Assembly (NCBI GenBank): GCA_036564245.1
Contig: DATCKU010000043.1
Span: forward strand, 1 to 64,000
From: Thermasporomyces sp036564245
Lineage (GTDB): Bacteria > Actinomycetota > Actinomycetes > Propionibacteriales > Actinopolymorphaceae
Direction of reading: 5' to 3'
Length of the DNA stretch: 64,000 nt
The notes under the pieces are model-generated. The model did no database searches, was not told the origin of the DNA, and saw only the letters and a program-made list of their open reading frames with translations. How positions within the stretch are numbered: position 1 is the first letter of the stretch; every line of letters begins with the position of its first letter. Below are positions 59,536 through 64,000 of this stretch, one piece after another. The translations under genes and the position numbers were made by a program.

Positions 59536-60479
59536 TCATGTCCCGCCGAGCAGTCTTTCGACACGCCTGAGCTGGCGGCGAAACTCTGCGGGACGTGTGT
59601 CTCGCCGGCTCCACAACACTGCGAGCCAACGGAGGGCGCAAGTTCGTTGCGCAGCCAGGAATCGTCGCCTCATCTCTGGGCGCAACCCCAGGGTGGGGAG
59701 CAGGTCGGACCACGTCGAGTCCGGGACGACCCGTGCACTGATGTGCTCGACGAGATCGGCAACGTCGAAGGCGACGTCGCTGTGGCCGGCGAACTCGAAG
59801 TCGACGCAGAACACCGTGCCGTCCTGCCAATGCCAGTTCACGAGATTGGAGTCGCCTCGCGGGTTGACTCCTCCAGATCGCCCGAGTCGCGCCACCGACA
59901 AAGCAGCGACCACATCGTGCGGGTGAGATCGTCTGACGGGCTGCTCTGGAGCTGGGCAGGCCAGACGTCGGTCAGGCGTTTGACGTAGTGCGCCCAGCTG
60001 TGGACCCGCGGCGTCGTCGCGAGCATCCCGGTCACAGGCAACCGCTGCAGCGTCGCTTGGTGTTTCGCGATCGCGATGAGCGCACGCTTCCCAGGCGGAC
60101 GACCCACGGCCAAAGGCTTGCCCGGAACCATCGTCATTCCGATGACGGGCAGCTCGTCGTCGGCGTCGAACCAGAGTGGGCGTGGAACGCCGGCGATGCC
60201 CAGCTCGTGCAGCCTGGTCAAGGCCGACCATTCCCGTTCGGCCCGCTGCCACTCATCCACGCGGTAGACCTTCACGCAGATCTCGACTCCTGAGTCCTGC
60301 CGCCAGGCGTACACCCGGTTGTTGCGGCCACCAGCCAGTGCCCGGAGGTTCGGTGGGCAGGGCTTGCTCGGCGACCCGACCTCGTGCCGACGGAGCCACG
60401 CGACGAGCGCCGCGACCTCTCCAGCGCTCAAGACCACCCCCAGGTGTCCCAGCCGACTTCCAGCTCTCCCATCTGCCAC
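59536..60479 (-). pseudogene. Frameshifted APH-family phosphotransferase
   Basis: Two overlapping frames together make one kinase-like protein. The first (60479-59838) carries the N-lobe: LAGGRNNRVYAWRQDSGVEICVKVY with the Lys strand, and ALTRLHELGIAGVPRPLWFDAD. The second carries the catalytic loop and metal site: RGDSNLVNWHWQDG and VFCVDFEFAGHSDVAFDVADLVEH, to the stop at 59536. The switch must occur near 59880-59900, just before the catalytic loop. A one-base indel or sequencing error there explains it. Unless corrected by sequencing, the gene is inactive, because the first frame ends before the catalytic Asp. Confidence 0.8.
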
Positions 60480-60569
60480 CTACGCGTGAAGGCTCGGCCA
60501 TGCCGGGCGCCGGGACAGGTAGGAGCCGTGCTAGGTCCTACCCCGAGTGGCGGAAGAAGGGCGTGAGTC

Positions 60570-61082
60570 ATGACCGAAGGCATCGAAGCGGTCTGGAAGG
60601 CGCACACAGACAGCGAGTTCGTCCATCGGGACGTCGCCGCCACTATGAACACGATGACCGAAGATCCCGATGTCATCCATGTGCCCACAGCGATGGGCGG
60701 TCGCGGCAGCGAAGCCGTGCGATCTTTCTACACGACATACTTCGTGGGACGGAACCCCGATGACTTTCAGATCGAACTCATCTCACGAACGATCGGAGCA
60801 AACGAGATCGTCGACGAGATGGTGGTGTCGTTCACGCATGACATCGAGGTGCCGTGGATCCTGCCGGGTGTCGCGCCTACCGGCCGGCCTGTCGAAGTCC
60901 CCGTCGTCGCCATCGTCCGTGTCCGTGACGGGATGATCCGAAGCGAGCACATCTACTGGGACCAGGCCTGCGTCCTCGCGCAGGTAGGTCTGCTCGATAC
61001 CAGCGGCCTACCCGTCCTGAACGCAGAACAATGCCGGGTGCTGCGTGACCCGGGAGCGCCGCTCAACCCGCTCGCGGGATAA
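60570..61082 (+). CDS. SnoaL/NTF2-like protein, ester-cyclase/hydrolase-like
   Basis: 170 residues. The cone-shaped NTF2 fold pattern is seen in AVWKAHTDSEFVHRDVAATMNTMTEDPDVIHVPTAMGGRGSEAVRSFYTTYFVG, then EIVDEMVVSFTHDIEVPWILPGVAPTGRPVEVPVVAIVRVRDGMIRSEHIYWDQACVLAQVGLL. It resembles proteins annotated as carboxymethylenebutenolidase-like or ester cyclases. The function is undefined. It is the last chromosomal gene before the tRNA fragment. Confidence 0.82.
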   Translation: MTEGIEAVWKAHTDSEFVHRDVAATMNTMTEDPDVIHVPTAMGGRGSEAVRSFYTTYFVGRNPDDFQIELISRTIGANEIVDEMVVSFTHDIEVPWILPGVAPTGRPVEVPVVAIVRVRDGMIRSEHIYWDQACVLAQVGLLDTSGLPVLNAEQCRVLRDPGAPLNPLAG

Positions 61083-61190
61083 CTGTCACAGGGACGGCTC
61101 GCGGTGGCCGTCCGATGGCAGAAGCCCGCTCGATGATCGCGCGTCCAGGAAGTGATCGGTCGCGTCCTTGCTGCTGTTCGGGCATTGAAA

Positions 61191-61220
61191 AGGCCCTGCC
61201 GGGAGTCTCCGACAGGGCCT
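61191..61220 (-). terminator. Rho-independent terminator of the interrupted tRNA locus
   Basis: AGGCCCTG (61191-61198) and CAGGGCCT (61213-61220), extended by CGG/CCG, form a strong hairpin. On the minus strand it is followed by TTTTC. It lies nine bases after the CCA end of the tRNA fragment, where a tRNA gene terminator belongs. Confidence 0.85.
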
Positions 61221-61229
61221 CTGACCTGC

Positions 61230-61279
61230 TGGTGGAGCTGAGGGGATTTGAACCCCTGACCCCCTCGATGCGAACGAGG
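61230..61279 (-). tRNA. 3' fragment of tRNA-Ala(CGC), probable attachment site
   Basis: On the minus strand, 61279 to 61230 reads as a complete anticodon arm CCTCG-TTCGCAT-CGAGG (anticodon CGC), variable loop, T arm AGGGGTTCAAATCCCCT, acceptor 3' strand, discriminator A and CCA. The 5' half is missing: no TGGAGCT- or GGGGCT-like acceptor strand or proper D arm precedes it. So it cannot be a functional tRNA. Integrative elements that insert into tRNA genes leave exactly such a displaced 3' half at their far end. The terminator kept to the left is chromosomal, which puts the element to the right. Confidence 0.8.
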
Positions 61280-61450
61280 TCCATCCGCCAGATGGGTGAC
61301 TGGTGAGGGACATACGCCCAGGTCAGTGGGGTAGCTAGGGCGTAGCTGACCGCATTTGACCTCTCTTGCCGCTCCCACTCCGCTCCCATGCCGCTCCCAC
61401 GACCGACCGTGGGGTAGCGAGGGTGGCAGGAAGCGGGCACCTGCCCTCTG

Positions 61451-61789
61451 CTAGGGCTGCCGTGGCCGAATCCGGTCCGAAGGCATCCAACCCCGCCACT
61501 CCTTCCACTCACACTTGCCCCTTCCCCACCATCTGCCATCTGTCGAGCGGCCCCACTCCCACAGGTGGCCGGCCCACCAACGACCGTCGAGGAATACGCT
61601 GCAGGGCTTGGCCGGATTTTGCGGGTACTTGGCCACTATGTGCTGCGCTGTCCATTCGTCCAAGTTCATCTGCTCAGCCAGAGCCTCGGCGTCGCGCATT
61701 TCCAGCTCTGCCAGACTCCGCCAGCCGTTGGTTGCAGAGTCCCAGACGCCGTATCCGTGATCTGACTTCCTGACGGTGTACCTCTGCAT
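61451..61789 (-). CDS. Hypothetical protein of the putative integrated element (112 aa)
   Basis: Begins MQRYTVRKSDHGYGVWDSATNGW and is unusually rich in Trp, with repeated short motifs such as WAGHLWEW, GRWWGRGKCEWKEWRGW. It contains EAEALAEQMN-like helices in the middle. No family is recognised. It is near the tRNA fragment at the element edge and shows lower similarity in composition to the chromosomal genes. Confidence 0.5.
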   Translation of the reverse strand: MQRYTVRKSDHGYGVWDSATNGWRSLAELEMRDAEALAEQMNLDEWTAQHIVAKYPQNPAKPCSVFLDGRWWAGHLWEWGRSTDGRWWGRGKCEWKEWRGWMPSDRIRPRQP

Positions 61790-62292
61790 TATCGTCGACA
61801 CCCCACCAGGACTGGAACATATGTTCGATGAAGTGCAGGCTACCAGGAGGCATACATGATCGGAATGACTGAGCTGTGGATAACCCGACCCTGTGGATAA
61901 TCCAGGACAAAGCGGATCTAGAGCGGGCATGCTGATGATCGCGTCTCTGGCGAGCCACCCGCACCGCTGCAGGCCACGCCAACGTGGGGTGCGGGAAGTG
62001 CACCACAGACGTGGAAGCCGAGCACCGGTCCGGCCTTCCTTGGCTTAGGTCAACGGGACGGCCCTCGACGCTCACAAACTGACGTCGAGGGCCCATCTCG
62101 TTCTTCCGTGGTCAAGCCTCAAAGGCTTTCTCCGCCAGCTCTATGCGTCCTTATGGACGACCGGCGAGCCTCTTTAGCGGCGACGGTGCCGGATTCCCGT
62201 CGCTAGCCGCTTCCGCTTTACAAGGTATGAGTATTCCGTCCCGCTGTAAGCTAACTTGGAAACACCTAGGGTGCCCAGCTTTGAGGAAGGCG
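61790..62292. other. Non-coding stretch with a strong hairpin
   Basis: About 500 bases without a convincing gene. It holds an 11-bp perfect hairpin at 62060-62093 (listed separately) and a small AAGCCT-CAA-AGGCTT hairpin at 62114-62128. GC falls toward 62200. Confidence 0.45.
62060..62093. terminator. Strong hairpin, probable terminator
   Basis: GGCCCTCGACG (62060-62070) and CGTCGAGGGCC (62083-62093) pair perfectly across a 12-base loop. Followed on the plus strand by a T-rich CATCTCGTTCTTCC. It may also stop minus-strand transcription from the HTH/TPR gene. Confidence 0.55.
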
Positions 62293-63600
62293 TCACAGCA
62301 TCGACTGTTGGGCTGCGTAAGCCTCCAGCTCTTCTCGGGCGGAGGCTGCAATTCGTGAGCCCGAGAAGCGAGGATCTCGACTAAGGATGGACGCCAGATT
62401 GTTCACTCGCTTCGCCAGCCAGGAGATCCTACGCTCTTCCGGTAGCTCAAGTACGGGGCGTACTGCATTCATCGCCGCGTCAATGTCTCCTAGCCGAAGT
62501 AGGGCGGTCGCGCGGTATACGTGCGCTAGCGCTTCATCGTCGAGCGATCGCTGTTCGATCGGCTCCCGTTTCCAGATTTCGATTGCCATTGCCGATCGTT
62601 CCGCGGCAATGTTCAAGGCCCGCTTTTCGGGTAGCCACATGAGGGATGAGCCGGAGTAGTACGCCTCCTTTGCTGGCGAGAACCCGAAGAGGCCTTCCAC
62701 GCTGTCCGGTCTTGCGCGTCGTCGGGCTGCGTGCGCCTTTTCGAGCAGGTCTAGGGCCCGTTGAGTGTTCCCATGGTGCGCCGCCACCTGTGCCATGCCG
62801 CACAGCAAACGGATTTCGGAAGTCCCGCTTCCGGCATATCTCATGCCATCTTCTAGAAACCATTGGGCGCGGGGAAAGTTTTGGTCGAATCGCGCGATCA
62901 AGGATTGCGTTCCACGAGCCCATGCCCGCATCTCGTCATTTCCAGCCAAGTTGGCGAGGTGGAATGTCGCTTGACCGTGAACCATTGCGGCGCGGGAATC
63001 GCCGATATCCAGCGCAGCGTACGCGAGTACGCCTGATACACGTGCCAATGTCAGGTATAGATCTCCCAGTTGGTGTTTTCTGAAGGCGCCGCTGAGAAGT
63101 CTCCGCGTTAGTTCAGAGCGAAGCGCGTTACCCTGCTCAAGCATTGGCCGAGGTGGACTTGCCAGATACGCTATTCCGAGATCGGCTGCTGATTGGTGAA
63201 GCTGATCAAGGTCTACTTCGTCCGGCTGCGTAATCAGGAACAGATGGGATTCTCGAACAGATTGATCTAGTAGGGCGCGGACTCCGCTTGAGACTGACTT
63301 CGCTGACGACAGTTGGTTCTTGGCAGCTTCGGCGAGCGGATCGTCGCTCTCTGCGAGCAGGCTCCAAAAGCGCTCGCGGACCTTGTTCGGCGCGTTACGA
63401 AAGATGTCCTTGAGAAGGCGCTGAGTGGCAGGACGCGGCTCGCTGTCCGGTTCTCTCTGCCACTTGTAGAGGGTCCCTGGGGATAGACCAAGCACGTCCT
63501 GCGCGAGCTTCTCGTCGGAGAGTTCGGGAAACACGTCGCGGTACGCCACGCGGAGTAGGTTCGCACGTCGGCCGGTCCACCTGTCTACCTCCACTGGCAT
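62293..63600 (-). CDS. HTH (XRE-like) regulator with TPR-type C-terminal domain
   Basis: 435 residues. The N-terminal helix-turn-helix-like part is ANLLRVAYRDVFPELSDEKLAQDVLGLSPGTLYKWQREPDSEPR. A long helical C-terminus has TPR-like pairs (LSGAFRKHQLGDLYLTLARVSGVLAYAALDIGDSRAAMVHGQATFHLANLAG, LLCGMAQVAAHHGNTQRALDLLEKAHAARR). Such proteins are often encoded on actinobacterial integrative elements and sense peptides or other signals. The start is uncertain: ATG 63600 has GGGAGG immediately beside it, and a TTG at 63651 is in frame. GC is visibly lower than in the chromosomal part. Confidence 0.8.
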   Translation of the reverse strand: MPVEVDRWTGRRANLLRVAYRDVFPELSDEKLAQDVLGLSPGTLYKWQREPDSEPRPATQRLLKDIFRNAPNKVRERFWSLLAESDDPLAEAAKNQLSSAKSVSSGVRALLDQSVRESHLFLITQPDEVDLDQLHQSAADLGIAYLASPPRPMLEQGNALRSELTRRLLSGAFRKHQLGDLYLTLARVSGVLAYAALDIGDSRAAMVHGQATFHLANLAGNDEMRAWARGTQSLIARFDQNFPRAQWFLEDGMRYAGSGTSEIRLLCGMAQVAAHHGNTQRALDLLEKAHAARRRARPDSVEGLFGFSPAKEAYYSGSSLMWLPEKRALNIAAERSAMAIEIWKREPIEQRSLDDEALAHVYRATALLRLGDIDAAMNAVRPVLELPEERRISWLAKRVNNLASILSRDPRFSGSRIAASAREELEAYAAQQSML

Positions 63601-63747
63601 CCTCCCGCGCGAAGTGAAGAGCAAATGAAGTGCGACCGAAGGATTGATCAATGGTGTCCTGACGTCGCAGGGCGTTTAGTGGTGTTCATGACATTGACGT
63701 ACTGCCAACCGGTTTGGGACGGCACGACGCCTCCTGCACCGAGGACG

Positions 63748-63945
63748 TCACCGGAGTCCTCGGATCACGGTCTTGACGGTGGCCTGGGAGACGCCGGCAG
63801 CTTCGGCTATCTCCGGCACGGTGTGCTTGGTGGTTCTGCGCACTTCCCGGATTGCTTCGTCCCTCCGCCGTCGCAGATCCTCGAGCACCTGCGTGGCTTC
63901 GCGGACCTGCTCGGCCAGCTTGCGGAGGTCGTCAAGGCTCGCCAT
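63748..63945 (-). CDS. Small helix-turn-helix protein
   Basis: 65 residues: a coiled-coil-like N-terminal helix (LDDLRKLAEQVREATQVLEDLRRRRDEAIREVR) and a C-terminal HTH (HTVPEIAEAAGVSQATVKTVIRGLR), similar to sigma-region-4 or Hin-type HTH. No ribosome binding site is visible before ATG 63945, and it could be longer (63978). It may be a regulatory protein of the integrated element. Confidence 0.65.
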   Translation of the reverse strand: MASLDDLRKLAEQVREATQVLEDLRRRRDEAIREVRRTTKHTVPEIAEAAGVSQATVKTVIRGLR

Positions 63946-64000
63946 GGGGACGAGTCTAGCGGCTTGCCGGGTAGCCAAAACATCGACTAGACGTATAGCC

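Noticed and set aside
61230..61320. Complete functional tRNA at the right-hand end
   Set aside because: A small CCATC-TGGCG-GATGG hairpin precedes the anticodon arm and mimics a D arm, but no strand complements the acceptor 3' end, so the gene is incomplete.

Overview
High-GC actinobacterial chromosome. The evidence is a mycothiol-type SigR/RsrA redox pair, a WhiB1-like iron-sulfur regulator, a PdtaS-type histidine kinase, the actinobacterial mini ribosomal protein bL37, nickel superoxide dismutase with its SodX protease, and GTG starts with GGAGG-type ribosome binding sites. A member of the Propionibacteriales (Nocardioides/Kribbella/Actinopolymorpha-like) would fit, but I cannot place it more closely from sequence alone.

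Layout. 1-2.1 kb: 3' part of a penicillin-acylase-type (S45) hydrolase. 2.2-10.1 kb: a divergent sugar island that looks built for L-rhamnose. On the minus strand are an IclR regulator, a metallo-beta-lactamase-fold protein that has lost its metal motif, and an SDR dehydrogenase. On the plus strand are a 1,355-residue GH106-like glycosidase and L-rhamnonate dehydratase. 10.2-12.8 kb: a phosphotransferase, an unknown protein and a membrane protein, each overlapping the next. 12.9-15.8 kb: a candidate restriction-modification pair behind an XRE/MmyB regulator. 16-25.4 kb: housekeeping and stress genes (DUF255 thioredoxin-like protein, HisN, RsgA, AroA, MFS exporter with ArsR-type regulator). 26.3-31.5 kb: an archaeal-type aspartyl-tRNA synthetase under a T-box leader, an SRAP protein, IlvD and an alpha/beta hydrolase. 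31.6-33 kb: SigR/RsrA with its autoregulatory promoter, then bL37 on the other strand. 33-36.6 kb: a gene-poor 1-kb stretch and two tandem membrane HD-domain proteins. 36.6-45.96 kb: a ThDP enzyme, the MctP-type monocarboxylate symporter with its DUF3311 partner, PdtaS, WhiB1, and a SigF-type sigma factor with an RsbW-like protein. 46.2-57.2 kb: sodN/sodX, a polar amino acid ABC transporter, malic enzyme, two MDR dehydrogenases, a LigD-type polymerase, a phosphoribosyltransferase-hydrolase fusion, and an Hsp20 gene preceded by a canonical TPP riboswitch. 57.2-61.1 kb: an MEDS/HATPase regulator followed by a decaying stretch (RNHCP protein with an out-of-frame start, frameshifted phosphotransferase) and an NTF2-like protein. 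61.2-64 kb: a 50-base 3' fragment of tRNA-Ala(CGC), still followed by its terminator, marks the likely edge of an integrated element. That element carries a hypothetical gene, an HTH/TPR regulator and a small HTH protein.

The observations I would follow first are: the TPP riboswitch in front of a small heat-shock gene, with a duplicated 8-mer that could form a two-state switch around the ribosome binding site; the aspS T-box whose TGGC bulge matches the G discriminator of tRNA-Asp/Asn; the metal-blind lactonase-like protein in the rhamnose island; the candidate restriction-modification pair with an unusual methyltransferase motif; and the tRNA-fragment attachment site.
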